Assembly: GCA_021397835.1 (NCBI GenBank)
Contig: JAJFZO010000191.1
Location: 7,259,001-7,323,000 of the forward strand
Origin: Moringa oleifera
Taxonomy: Eukaryota; Streptophyta; Magnoliopsida; Brassicales; Moringaceae
Length of the DNA stretch: 64,000 bases
Direction: 5' to 3'
Part shown: positions 24,401 to 36,470 of the stretch, piece by piece
Layout of the letters: each line of letters starts with the position of its first letter
Numbering within the stretch: the first letter of the stretch is position 1
The notes under the pieces: model-generated
Database searches by the model: none
What the model saw: only the letters and a program-made list of their open reading frames with translations
Told to the model about the DNA's origin: nothing
Translations under genes and position numbers: made by a program

Positions 24401-25620
24401 TGAAATTAAAATGGATAATTTTTTACGATAATCATATTTAATTATAGTGAAAAATAAAACCCTTAACCTTAAGCATCAATATGTATTCATAGAAAAAGGT
24501 AAAAGTGTAAGCTAACATAGGTATATGGCCATTCTCCATAAAAATATTACTTTATAAATGCATTTGTAAGGAATTATATTGGCTTAGCTTTGAATAAATT
24601 TGTCAATGATCACTTGTGGATAGACATTGACAATAGCTTAGATGTTTTATATTTGCAACAATTAGAAAATATTGGCAGAGGATTAAGCAATTTTTGACCT
24701 ATTTTGCGTATGCACAAGCACATCCGTTAAATCTTAATGAACAAAATTTAATTGTTTTTTAAATATATTTTAAATTTACGTTAAAAAAATAAAGTACAAT
24801 GAATCCATAATACGTGTCATCATAGGACCCAAAAAAAAAATTGAGCAAAAACTATACAAATAATTGATATAAAAGTTGTATGACCCAAACTTTCCTTTTG
24901 ACTCTATTTCCAATTGAAGTGTTGAATAAGATTGAATGGAGAGTCCATCATTTAATTCCCAGATCAAATTCTATTCTCTTTAAAAACTAGAAATTGATAT
25001 ATGGGTGCTGAACGTACGATTATGGTGAAAGCATACCCCAAATCGGAAATGTGAAATCAAAGGAAATGGATGCCCTATTTTCTTATTCTATGAGGCATGC
25101 GGTTTCGTAAATGAAAGCTATGAGAGAGTGAGATGTAGCCCAGCCTGCAGGTAGACAATATTTGATATCCTGAAAGTGTGTGAGAAACATAAGTAGTGTA
25201 TACATAGTTAGAAAGACATAAATCTTGTTAATTTGTATATGATGCCTTTAAATCCCACTGGCTGTAAATATTCAGAGATACATTATTGATGGCTGACATT
25301 AATTCCATTGTTTTTTCCTTCTACTAGAATGCTAAGTGCTGTACCAATATTCTGAAAATAAGCTAAGATTATATATGAATTAATTTACATCCTCTTATGT
25401 AAGATTTAATTAATTAGTGCATTGTTCAACAAAAAGAAACAAACTAGCTTGTAGTCTCCGACAGTATAGGTAACAGAGGAATTATCTGCTTCTTCACATG
25501 CAGTTTATTAAAAATTGTCCAAAGCTATAATTAAGTTTGTAAACATATCCATAGTAAGGATGTTTCTTAAATTATGCAGCCTGTTGGGCAGACATCATTG
25601 CCAAACTTAATTGATTTTCC
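19461..25620. other. Gene-poor region downstream of the JAGGED-like gene
   Basis: No gene is supported. Between 19480 and 21680 base composition is more balanced, with a (CT)13 microsatellite at 21443-21468. Between 21690 and 24340 the DNA is extremely AT-rich with many TATATA and TTTAAA phrases and no open frame. From 24340 to 25620 composition is mixed. Distal regulatory DNA of the JAGGED-like gene could lie here, but the sequence alone does not show it. Confidence 0.4.
21443..21468. repeat. (CT)n microsatellite
   Basis: Thirteen CT units in intergenic DNA. Confidence 0.9.
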
Positions 25621-25640
25621 ACCGCCAAAGCAAGAAAAGG

Positions 25641-25720
25641 GAGAGAGAGAGAGAGAGGGAGGGAGAGAGAGTGAATGCACCCAAATAAATAAGAACAAAG
25701 AGAAGAGAGAGAGAGAAGAG
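25641..25720. promoter_or_regulatory. GA-rich tract ahead of a possible small gene
   Basis: Repeated GA runs (25641-25672 and 25701-25724) lie directly upstream of the 75-residue candidate frame. GA-rich DNA is common around plant transcription starts and in leaders. Function is inferred. Confidence 0.4.
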
Positions 25721-25746
25721 AGAAGCAGGTGATCTTAAACCAACCA

Positions 25747-26065
25747 ATGGAAACATGTCCGTGTGAAAACGAAATTCAAGAAGGAAAACGACCCTTCACT
25801 TTGACAGAATCAATGCGACTCTCCTTGATCACACGATACCTGTTTGAGAAGCATCGTCCCGAAGGGGATGTTATCATGGGCGCAGGTTTCTTCTTTATTG
25901 CTCTTGTTTACTTCTGTCTTTAGTTCTCCTGCTAACCTAACGACACATCTCTGTCACCCTCCCTTTCTCTCTGTAGGACTAATTATAAGGGCAACACATG
26001 CATGCAGTAGGGTTTGTGTGTGGAGACCGGACCGGGAGTTACATGCACGAGTGAAGTGTCTTTAG
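25747..26065 (+). CDS. Possible two-exon gene for an unrecognised 75-residue protein
   Basis: ATG at 25747 (context accaATGg) opens a frame METCPCENEIQEGKRPFTLT that runs to 25885, where GCAG|GTTTCT is a plausible donor. A 91-bp intron with a strong pyrimidine tract ends ctctctgtAG at 25976. Exon 2 (25977-26065) keeps the frame and ends ELHARVKCL, stop TAG. The joined coding length is 228 nt, 75 residues, basic, with several cysteines, no signal peptide and no clear membrane segment. Intron size and splice signals are as in real plant genes, and base composition is richer in GC than the surroundings. I do not recognise the protein. It could also be a non-coding transcript or a gene-fragment relic. 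Confidence 0.35.
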
Positions 26066-26457
26066 CGAAGCAGACGTGGGTTAGAGTTGCATGAGAGAAG
26101 CTACCGCATGTGATTTTATATGCATTCAGGTAATACGATTTTGTCTCTGCGTGCATGCAGATATACACAACAATGGAGTAATGTAAAAACTGAGAGCTGT
26201 CTTGTATTGTATGTAACATAGCTGGGGCTAAGCCTGCGGCATCAGTAGGGAGCGTGTAGGTCGGGCTGTTTGGGAATACCAACAACACTGCTTTGCTTCC
26301 TCTTTACCACTTATCTAAGAAACAACAACCTCTGCCTCTGCTGCTTAGCTGGGTTCACACCTGCTATCCGACAAAACTCTCCATTTCTCTCTGCTTGTCC
26401 CTTTGTGCCTCCTGCTGTACCCACTTTAAGATCTGTGGTTCACTTCTAACTCAATGC

Positions 26458-26486
26458 GGGGGGGGGGGGGGGGGGGGGGGGGGGGG
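26458..26486. repeat. 29-base poly(G) tract
   Basis: Uninterrupted G29 preceded by 'caatgc' and followed by 'tgga'. Any open frame through it (poly-glycine) is an artefact of the run. Together with C54 at 18578 it is the second long G/C homopolymer in 8 kb. Confidence 0.9.
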
Positions 26487-26489
26487 TGG

Positions 26490-27950
26490 AGCCAGGGAGA
26501 TGATTCAGGTTCTAACAATGCATTTCCTTGTGCAGTGAATTTTTGCACCAAAAAGTCTCAGGAAGGAGAACAAGTTGAAAAGCATTGTAGTAATAATATG
26601 CTATGATGTGTTGTTAGATGATGCTTCTACCGCTCAACTAGGAACCAGTCAAAACTTTAAGATGCACAAACGAGAGTTTTTTTTTTTTAACCTGAAATGG
26701 TTTTGTTTATTTATTTTCTTAAAGTTTCATAGTAGGCTTCTTTGGAATTTAGAATTTTTTGCTCCATTATGATATAAAGCAACGGGGGACAATCCTCGGA
26801 CCCAAATAGCCATTATCTCTTGCTGAGCAACAAAAAACGGCCCACAACGGCGAGCCCAAGTCAACCATAAGGTTGGAGACAAAGCCATTTGCAAATGTCT
26901 GGGAACATATTACCGTCAAATTAGGATTTCCTATAAAAAGAAAAGGAAAAGGAGTTCTTTTTCTGGCAGGTATCAAAGGACTGGATTCAAGAGATTTCCT
27001 CAGCTTTAAAGCTGTTCCATCTTTCACCCATTCAAAATCGAATTGCATCCTGCTCCTTCATGATCATCTATTGACCATGTCAAGACCTCTTTGCTACCCA
27101 TATGCATGCATATATACAGACCACAAAAAAAAAAAAAAAAAAATTAGAAAGGGTCTTCCCAGTGAAATGTAGACATGTCCCGTGTTTACAGAAAGAGCAT
27201 GCAATTTCCAGCCAAAAACGCTTCAACAGCACTACTTCTGCAGAGACTGGAGAACCCTCTAGAAGCTCAATACATGATGATCGATCTAGCTTAATAGAGA
27301 GAGTGCATCAAATGGAGGTTACCTTATCTTATAACCATGCTAAAATGACACATTACTTAAAATAAGAATAATCATCATTCGCCAATTCAAGCTGAAATTA
27401 TTTCCTTTAATCACACATTAGTGACAATGCTAATACCAATCAAGAGGTAAATATGACGCAGACAAAGCAGTATGATCAGAAATATGACAGTTTTAGAGCA
27501 ACAATAGTAATATTGAGTCTGGACTTTAACCTATCATGAAAAGCACTTACACCTATGTGGTCATCCTTCACTGCTCAAATAGACAATAAGGAGAATAATA
27601 TCCTATATGGTTAAAATGTCGAGCTCACAAATATATTCAAACAAGAAAAGAAGGTAGACACATATTTTACTTACCTGTAAGAACAATTGCTTTCTCAGTG
27701 CTAAAAGATTTTTGCTGATAATATACCCAGTCAATGCAGTTACAACCAGACCTAAACATTAGTCCAATGCAAACACATGCAATTTGCAAGCTCATAGCTT
27801 ACGCACATTATATTCCATTTTAACATATAAACATTAAGGAGAAACAGTTGGCGGGAACTAGCCATTGCCATTTTCAGCAAATTTCACTTGCTCATCCAAG
27901 CAAACCCTTCCCCAATATTTACCTAGAGAGTTTCAAAGATTTCTTTCTCC
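26490..27950. other. Intergenic DNA between the candidate small gene and the IST1-like 3' end
   Basis: Between 26770 and 27080 stops are sparse on both strands and composition is more balanced, but neither translation resembles a family. A 19-A run lies near 27124. Nothing else recognised. Confidence 0.4.
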
Positions 27951-27956
27951 TGGCAC

Positions 27957-27962
27957 TTTATT
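27957..27962 (-). terminator. AATAAA polyadenylation signal of the IST1-like gene
   Basis: TTTATT on the plus strand, AATAAA on the gene strand, about 100 nt beyond the stop codon. Position fits a short 3' UTR. Confidence 0.5.
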
Positions 27963-28060
27963 TTCTCCCAGTGTCTTCTGTGGATCTAGAGGATCTAGAG
28001 AGGCTGTTGAAGGAAATCATAAGAATTTGAAATTATATTGGAGCATTAATCATCCATGTA

Positions 28061-31000
28061 TTATGATGACTTTGCTTCTGGTTTCAATGATGCAAATCTA
28101 ACATTCACCAGCTCAGCAGCAGCACGGGCAGCTGCAGATGCACGTTCAGCAGCGGCAATTGCGGCGCGGGCTCTTTCTAAGACATCAGATGATTGTGATG
28201 CTGTCTCCCTTTTAGGATCACTAACTGGTCTTAATTCACAAGTTTTACTTAATGGCTCAATTTCCGTGGCACCCAACATCTCATTGCTAGAACAGCTAGC
28301 AGCTTGAAGGGGTTGAGATCCTTGTTTCTTATCTGCAGGTGCAGCAGAATGTGCCCCATCGGCAGGTGAAGATTTAAGAAAGCTCTGTTTTGAAGGAGCT
28401 TCAGAAACTGCAGCTTCAAGAGATAGTTGCTTTGATCCTCCCTAAAAATAACATTAGAAGGCCACATATCAAACAAATATATACAAATACCTACTCTTGA
28501 TGTACAGAAAAAGATTCAACCACAACAGCAAGTATGCTTTGCTTACCAGCGGTAACAGTGAATTAACATCAGCAGGTATCTCATAATAACAGAAATAAGC
28601 AAATATTCAATGCAGGATATTCACAAGTCAGCTGAGGTTTTGCCAGAAGTTTCGATCCATAATGGCCATGTCATTTCAAATAGTAGAAATTTGTTTGTGA
28701 TTGTGAGAGAAAAATAAAAAGTTGGATTGCCTGATATTACCTCTGAGATGTAATAATTACAAGCAACAGTATGCAAAAGAGGAAACAGCTAAAATGGTAA
28801 AAAGGATCATAAAGCTAAGAAAACCAACCCAAATTAGTTGGATTAAGGCTTTGCTATAGTGAGATGAACAGAATAATCAATGAAAAGCCTATCTGAGGCA
28901 CTGAACACCTGTAGGATAGTGCCAACAAGTATTGAGTAGCAAAGGAAACATTAGAACAGATGCAAGGAAAATTGTTAAAGATATAACTATAATTTAACAA
29001 AAGAGAAATCAAATGCCCCAAAAATTAACTAACGCAAATGCACAGAAGTGTCTTGAACATCCACCTGGGTGTGACGATGCTGGCACAGAAAATGCCCAAA
29101 CAAACAGGACACAAAGGAAAACATGAAATTTAAAACATGACTCAAGTTTTTAACAGGGACATATAGATTTTAGAAGACTTGAGCCTTTTGAAGATATGTT
29201 AAAAATCAAAGTGAGAGAACAAAGGACCATAATCCAATTAATGGAAGTCTATAGAAGGGGTTTTACTCATATGATAGCAACATCAGCTCTAGCTACCAAA
29301 CTACAATGCCAGAAGATTAGGATAGGCCTCACCTACAGAAAAATAAAAATCAAAACTTAAATTCAGCAAGAGTACCAGCAGATCCTCATGTATCTTGGTA
29401 AATTCTGCTTCAGCAGCAGAAGAATCCCATTCCAGATTGTACTCTTGTGCAATTTCCATCAAGACTTTGAGCTTTAACTCTCCGGAGGGAGCACTAACTG
29501 AAAGCTTTTCAATTATCTGCATAGGGAAAGGCAAATGATCAAAATGGTTGCAGTAATATACAAGTTGCAGTTCCGCTGCTGCAAATTCATCACACCAGCA
29601 AATGAATAATACTCTTCTAAAGCCAATTAACTGTACGGTTGACGCCAGAAACAGGACGGAGCTCAGATGCAGCCATGACAAAATCCTTTCCATATTTTGT
29701 AGCAAATAAATTCTTCATATGTAACAGATCTGGCACTTCTGAACATCTTGGAGAAGCAAAAATTATGCTGGAAATAGCTTCTCTTAGTTCTGTTGGGCAC
29801 TCCCTGTTACATTGCAAAATTATCATAAATCTAAAGCAATACTCCAATTGCATTAGAGAAAGTTGATTGGTTTAAGCAACAATGGGTGCGGAAGCAAAAA
29901 CAGCATGAGGGTCCACTAATATATTTTGTGCCGGCAAAAAGTTTGGCAAACAGGCAACAAGCATACCCAAATATCTGAATACGAAATCAGACCATCCAAA
30001 GCAGAAATATGTAAGTTTCCGGTCCACCTTGTTCAATGCCAATGCAAAGAGGAAAAGCTTAATTATCATGCTTTGAGAAAGCAAAATGACATGCAATACT
30101 AGCATGCCTCTACTTTTACTCTTTTTACATAGAACCTTGTCCTTCTCAAGTTATTTTTCCCCTCCTTTTCATATGGTGCATAGAGATATCAGCGCTTCTT
30201 ACGATAAATCACAAATTCGATTAATTTGAAAAAAGTGGGCACAAGCCTAGTGCACAGGAAAGAAAGACATCTCAAAAAGAAGATAGAACTGAAAAGAAAA
30301 CAAAGAAATGAAGGAACTTAAGTAGAATAGTTCAGCACATCTTAAAATACCGGAAAAGGAATGGCAGCATAAGCATGTTGCCATGCAGACTGCCAAGTAC
30401 ACAACTCCCTCAATATGATATCTTAACTGCATTAGTCCATTGACTTCAAAAGCCATTCCCTCTCACTCCCTCTAAACAGTCCACATCAAGCAAAAGCAGT
30501 GCCATCTTCCAAGCTACTCATCTAGTCCCCCAGCGAGAAGCACTATTCAACAATCTCCAAGCAACCTAACTGCTTTGGCCATCACGCAAGAAACCCAACA
30601 GAATCAGACTCATACACTAGAATAGCCATGCAGATGATCTACATATTCTCTGTTCTGTTAAACTTATAGCACCCAGTTACAATGATTTTTTATCAGCTAT
30701 TCTCTGCTCTGGTGTGTCGGATACTTTGGTTTTACTGATGTATGGACAATCATTGATCTTCAACAGATGTCTAAATGCAGATTCTCTGTATGAAGTAAAA
30801 AAAAAAATTACGTGAATGTGGTCACACTCCATTTTTATATGAGCAAAGACACTGATCAACTCACATATTGCAAGCTTTAGTATATATAAAGAGAGAATGC
30901 CATTGTACTTCATTTGATGTGTTCCTTCAAGCAGATATCAGCAGAAATCTTTGCTAAGATAAGAAAATATCATCCATTTAAATATTTATTGGGTCATCAA

Positions 31001-33401
31001 GTCTTTCTGATTTCCTTGAAATCCAGGTTTTAGGCCTTCCATCATTCTTGATAAGGCCTGAAACATTCTTTGGATAGCAAAAGAGTCAAATTTGAGTCCA
31101 TTTGTGCTAGAGATGGACAAAATATCTTGTCTTTTTGAACCAATAAATTGTGGAAAAATCTTAAGATTCTAACTATTTCATGATGATTAAACACTAGGAA
31201 AGATATTTATAATTTTTGTACATAAAAGAATTCAGTACTAATTTCTATCTGGGAATAAAACTTCCAAGACATCCACATATATATATATATACACCCACAC
31301 ACATGTTATTGAGACATCTATATCCTACATTCAGATAAAACAAGAAATAAAAAAACTAATCATTAAAAAGGCAACATGACTTGATTAAAAATTTCAAGAT
31401 TCGATTGTTTAATGGCCAACAGCCTCTTCTGTCAAACCAGCTTTCATGCAATATAAACCATACTCAAGAAAATAGCAAACTGATAATTCCTGCATATCTG
31501 CTCTTACTTACAGCCTGTTTCTGAGAAAACCAAACTGATATACAATTTCTTCAAGCATAATGGAACCTTTTAAGTGAATTTCTAAACGCATTTTGTCTTT
31601 TTTCCCAATTCTCCTTCCTTTATTTCAGATGTGCAACTGGTTTTTCAGGAAAGGACATTCTTTCATCTTTATTTCTGGTTATATGACATTTCTATTGGTA
31701 ATAATATCTGGGGTGAGAAGGAAACATATTGGGTTCTAACCCTTCTATCTTGTCCCTTCATATCATCTATTAAATAATACCTTAACAATCTGTTTATAAG
31801 GTAAAGAAATATCACATTCAAGGTAATAAGCAGACTAAATCTATATGGTTGATTGCTTGCACAAGGCAAAATGCTAGGGTTTGGCCTGATATATGGGTGA
31901 CATACATTCCTAATTTCTGATTTAGCATAAACAGATATAATTACAAGACAATACACATTGTCAATTGACGATTAAGCTCGTGAAAATCTAAACAAGACTA
32001 AGTCCTTGCCAATAATCTTGTGAAACAAGTATTTGATTAAATAACAATGTACCTAGTTAGCGGAGAGGTCAAATATGAAAATCTAAACAAGACTAAGTCC
32101 TTGCCAATAATCTTGTGAAACAAGTATTTGATTAAATAACAATGTACCTAGTTAGCGGAGAGGTCAAATATGAAAATCTAAAAGCTTCCAACATTAGGAG
32201 CCCAACATTTGACAATCTACCCTTAGCTAAAACCATTAAGAGGTGTCTAACATACTCAAGTATATAAGGAAAAAAAAAGGCTCACTCATAATAATTGTGA
32301 GTGCAACTTTAATGGTTAGAAAGTCGCGTACTAGTAAAACTAACTTCCCAAAAGTAAGACCACCACAAGCAAAGAATTATCTGACTTTCAATGATGGTTG
32401 AATGATTCACTGTCTCAATTGACAAGAAAAGCCAGGTACGTCAAAAAGCAAACTCAAATGACGAAAGATATGCTTGTGATCCATGAATTCACCTCTGAGT
32501 TTCAAGAATTGGAATTCGTGCAAGAACAAACTCACAAAACAGCTCCAATATCTCATATGCAGCCCATATGTTTTGTTCCCGTATCACATGCTCCACCTGA
32601 CCAAAAATACGTTTGAATTATCAAAGGTATGAGCACAACTGGTGGTTAATCAGTTATTGAGATTGAAACAAATGAAAGGGGTACCCTAATTCGAGCTATT
32701 GCTTCCTGTCCAGCCTGCAAAAATTGAGCTATCTCCTTGCGCATATGTTTGAGCTGCAGATCTCTCTTGTTTTGCAGCAATTTGATGCGTGAAATTGCCA
32801 AAGTCAAGCATGTTTTGCTACAAACCACTCATAATTAGAATTTAAACCTAGAGAAGAAATCCAAAAGAAACAGAGAGAATATAATTCGTGTAAATATACT
32901 AAGCAAACCAAAAGCTAGTTTGGCATAAAAAATTATGACTTTTGGGTTTTTTTTTTTTTTTTTTCCTTTTCAGAGATTTGTTTGGTTGTCATTTCCATAA
33001 CAATGCCAAGAGAGAGTGCAGCTAACAAATCTGATTTCCACAGAAGAAAATCTCCATAATTAAAAATTTAAAATGAAAAAAATTACACAAGTATGGAAGT
33101 AAACTCTTTTTGATAAGAAAAAGAAAATCATTCACAAGGCACCAAGGGGGCGCCGAACTTACAGTAGCAAGCATATAGAATTGCAACCATATTCGAGCAT
33201 CAATTACAAGTTTGAGAATTTCCGCAGTCAAAGCTCAATTCAAAATGATATTCGAGCATCGAACTTACAAGAGTAAACATACTGAAATATATAACCAAAT
33301 TCACCTAATTAGAAGCGGAAATATACATTGCCGAGAAATAGAGGGACTGACCATTTTGCACCAAAAATGCCTCTGTTGAAAAGCTGGTTTAAGAGTGACA
33401 T
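28061..33401 (-). CDS. IST1-like protein (ESCRT-III/Vps4 regulator), six exons
   Basis: Exons on the minus strand: 33401-33352, 32817-32685, 32596-32493, 29803-29632, 29516-29376, 28441-28061; 981 nt, 326 residues. All introns are GT-AG. The IST1 domain fills residues 1 to about 195: MSLLNQLFNRGIFGAKCKTC, RIKLLQNKRDLQLKHMRKEI, QAGQEAIARIRVEHVIRE, WAAYEILELFCEFVLAR, ASPRCSEVPDLLHMKNLFAT, KYGKDFVMAASELRPVSGVN, and a WDSSAAEAEF block. These are hallmarks of plant ISTL proteins, which bind ESCRT-III CHMP1/DID2 and modulate the Vps4/SKD1 ATPase in multivesicular-body formation. A variable linker leads to an alanine/arginine-rich helix (about 289-312) near the C-terminus, as in At1g25420-type members. 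No MIT-interacting motif was confirmed. Intron 3 is 2.7 kb and carries a tandem duplication. Which ISTL paralogue this is cannot be settled here. Confidence 0.93.
31981..32182. repeat. 95-bp perfect tandem duplication in IST1-like intron 3
   Basis: Copies at 31981-32075 and 32076-32170 are identical over 95 bp, and the first 12 bases of a third copy follow (32171-32182). The unit starts tgaaaatctaaacaagacta and ends gcggagaggtcaaata. It is a recent duplication within the transcribed region. Confidence 0.95.
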
Positions 33402-33689
33402 CGACGCTTAAACACAACTATGGAAGTAAATTCTTGTTTTCGTGATGATCAAAAGAGAATTTCTATCTTTCCCCCTGTGCGTGAGCGTCTGTCAACAGGC
33501 GAATGAGCCTTTTGTTTTCTACTGCCTGCTGGTTGATCCGCAACCCATTGACTACACGGAACATGGCAGGTGACGCATCGCGTTTGTTTTCTCAATAGTT
33601 AAAATGACTTGTAGTTGCCCGTATCCTAATAATTTAATCCAAAAGAAACACCTAGGTTATTTAGGTTAGTTTTTTTTTAAAAATAAACT

Positions 33690-34090
33690 TGATTTTTAAT
33701 TTAAATTTTAATATATAAATTAAATTAATTATATACTTAAGTTTTTAATTTAATTTAAATTAAATTTCAACTTAAATGATTATAAAAATTAAGTGCATTT
33801 TTATTGTTGAATTACCTTATATATTACTCAAATGATTTTTGTACGCCATCTTCAATATATGTCTTGAATTTGAATATTTTATAAATTTTTGATAATAATT
33901 TTTTTAAAATTTTTTAATACTTTTTTAAAATAATAGTTTAAATATATTTTTTTAAAAATTAACATTTATTGCATGAAATTTTTACTTTAAATATTATTAA
34001 AATTTAAAATTTTAACAATATTTAAATTAAATTAAATTCAAAGATTATATGTACAAGTGCTAATTTTTTTAATTATTATTTATAAAAATA
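33690..34090. repeat. Dispersed AT-rich repeat, copy C
   Basis: Shares 'attataaaaattaagtgcat' + 'ttttattgtt', a 'gtcttgaatttgaatatttt' phrase and 'aaaataatagtttaaatata' with copies A (4440-4980) and B (16540-17060), in the same order and orientation. Noncoding and diverged. Confidence 0.45.
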
Positions 34091-36150
34091 TCCAAAATTA
34101 ATAAGTTATTTGTTTTTAGCCTCACCTATAAAATAATACTCTTTACATCCTAGAACAACATAATTCTCTATGTATCTTAGTTACTTTTTTAGATTTTATA
34201 AAGTTGATGAGTATTAACCAAGCACATCTTTTTACTTAGAAGTCTCCCGCTGCTTAATATCCATTTCTCTTTGTCATCCTCTTTGTTGATGGTCATTGGT
34301 CCTCGTCTCCATTGATAATTTGATCTTTTTTCATTGTCCTAAACTTGTTTTTCTCTCTCACTCTCTTTTTGTTGAAGCCTATTTCTAGTTTGCTTAAACT
34401 CATTCTTTTCTCTTATTGTCTCCTTATTATAAAGGGTCGATCGCTTTCTTCATTAGTATTAGGGCCATCTACTTAGCACTTTAGGTAACCAAAGCTTTTT
34501 ACTCTTTGAGACCCATCTCTGAACGTTTCTCATGAAAGACTAGTCTTTCTTTCAGTTTGTTATAGGTTTCTTCCTTCTCCGTTCAGCTTTTGTAACATTA
34601 AGAAAGATATTGTATTAAAATTTTCTTTTATGCTTCCATTACATAGATTGGGTATTGAATGACAGTCATATTATCTATGGTTTCATTATATTATAGTTAA
34701 ATATGATTTAAAAATGCAATGAGCATGGGTATGAGGGTAGATAAGTGTCTAGGTATAATTTTGGAATGGGTATTATTGAAGAGTTGATTGCGATGGGCGT
34801 CCATACTTTTAGAATGGTTAAAGGTATGGGGCAATATATAATAGTGACTAATCTTTTTTTCAAAGTGAGTTATATTGTTTTGATATTGATTTAGCTTAAT
34901 GAATAGTGATTTATGCACAAAAGTAATAAAATGTTATTAATTTGTCTAGATGGCAAAATATATCCTTTACATGATTCTTGTGACATAATCGTCTGATGCT
35001 ATGATCATGAATCATTATGGCATTGATTTTTTTTCATATCACTAGACCAAGTCTTTGTAAATTGGCATTGAAAACATATACTTCGATCACTTTTTGGCGT
35101 GGAGCGAAATCTACTAGTGTCAGAACAAGTAATACATAACTTATTACTAAAAATAGTAGAGCACGATAGGCCAATTAACAAACTTAGGTTTAGTCCACTT
35201 ATAGGTTCTTCTGGGTACAGTTTGCTTTAATCACGTGTTTGCATTTTGGTGTGGAGCTCAATTTTGATTAGTTGTAAAAGGTGTAAAGTGACATTCACCA
35301 AAAATATTTCTTTAGTGCCAAGGTTGTTACAAAGAAAATGTTGGCTGATGTTGTAATTGTAACTACATTTGAGTCTATTGATAATGGTTTAAAATTATGT
35401 ATTTTTTATTTATTACATAGTTGGTTGTTAGGTGAATAGGAGTTAGTGGAGGAGCTAATATGACACTCCTATCTTGTTGAAGATTTAAATTCTTTTGAGT
35501 CATTTTTATAAAGAGCAATTATCTTTAATAATTTCATCTGTACATATAAGTGAATTTTGGAGAAAACCAAGGTAACGAAGGAAACCATAAGGTACTATAT
35601 ATAGAGGCTTCACTTAGGCACTTTTAATAAGCAAACATTATTTAGGTGGACAATGAATGTTTCAAATAGTGACTTAATATACAAATGTAATAAATTATGT
35701 AGGGTTAATAGTGATTTATTATAAATGGATAGTGTCATATGGATATTATCATGTAGATCCTATTTGAAAGTATTGTTAGAACAATTAAAGACATTGTGAA
35801 CATTATTCTTGTTATTAATATGTAACTATAAGTTAATAATAAACTATTTGTTCACATAGGGACTTAGGTTATTGATTATAATGGATTGTTTGCAGTTGAT
35901 AGTGATTTGTTAATAATTGGACAGAATCATGTGGATAGAATAACATGTACCCTATTTGAAATAATAGTTGGATAAATTTTCGGCATGGTAACTTATTAGG
36001 TAGTGGATTTTGTTCATTTATGTGATGCATAATTAGATGTTACATGTATGTAGTTTAAATTATATGTGATGCATAATGAATTATGCATTATGCATAGTTA
36101 CTTATGTGATGTGATATCTTTGATTTGGTAATTATATTTTACAAATATAT
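34091..36150. other. Intergenic DNA with a diverged direct repeat
   Basis: No gene. 34240-34600 is pyrimidine-rich. At about 35700-35795 and 35895-35985 a roughly 90-bp stretch occurs twice, about 195 bp apart: 'ttaatagtgattta' ... 'catatggata' ... 'cctatttgaaa' against 'ttgatagtgatttg' ... 'catgtggata' ... 'ccctatttgaaa'. This is an old duplication, probably part of the Mutator-like remnant that follows. Confidence 0.5.
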
Positions 36151-36470
36151 ATGCTTTTGAAGTTATTCCATCCCTTAGCATTAAGGGATCTACGAGAGAT
36201 GAAATACCTCGTATATGTCAATGGGCATTTAGTAATCAACCTAGTGCTTACAAGATGATGAAAGTTTTCACTGATCAGGTAAGACAAATAATTAATTTCA
36301 TTGGTTACATTATATGTTATTTCATGTGATCGACAATGATATGCTATATTTTAATAAATGATTACATTATATGTTTGACTTTGTCCCTTATAAAAAATAG
36401 GATGTAATATTAAACATCATTGTCAAATGTCGACCAACTATTACATCTTGCCAATGTTGAGGTGTGTATT
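36150..36470 (+). pseudogene. DUF1985-type remnant (Ulp1-associated, Mutator-like element)
   Basis: A frame reading YAFEVIPSLSIKGSTRDEIP followed by RICQWAFSNQPSAYKMMKVF ends at 36278 in CAG|GTAAGA, a consensus donor. A second frame opens after tagAG-type acceptor text at 36400 with DVILNIIVKCRPT. The text '(W/Y)AFE-IP-L ... IPRI--W' is the hallmark end of DUF1985, a domain found with Ulp1-like peptidases carried by plant Mutator-like elements (family knowledge). Only this small part is seen; the upstream part of the domain is lost or too decayed. Likely dead. Confidence 0.5.

Noticed and set aside
26293..26538. 81-codon frame with a poly-glycine stretch
   Set aside because: Exists only because the G29 tract reads as glycine in any frame. 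No other coding sign.
26767..27172. Overlapping open frames on both strands
   Set aside because: Neither translation resembles a family and neither has convincing splice or start context.
29301..29705. 134-codon minus-strand frame read as a single protein
   Set aside because: It is exon 5 of the IST1-like gene extended into intron on both sides.
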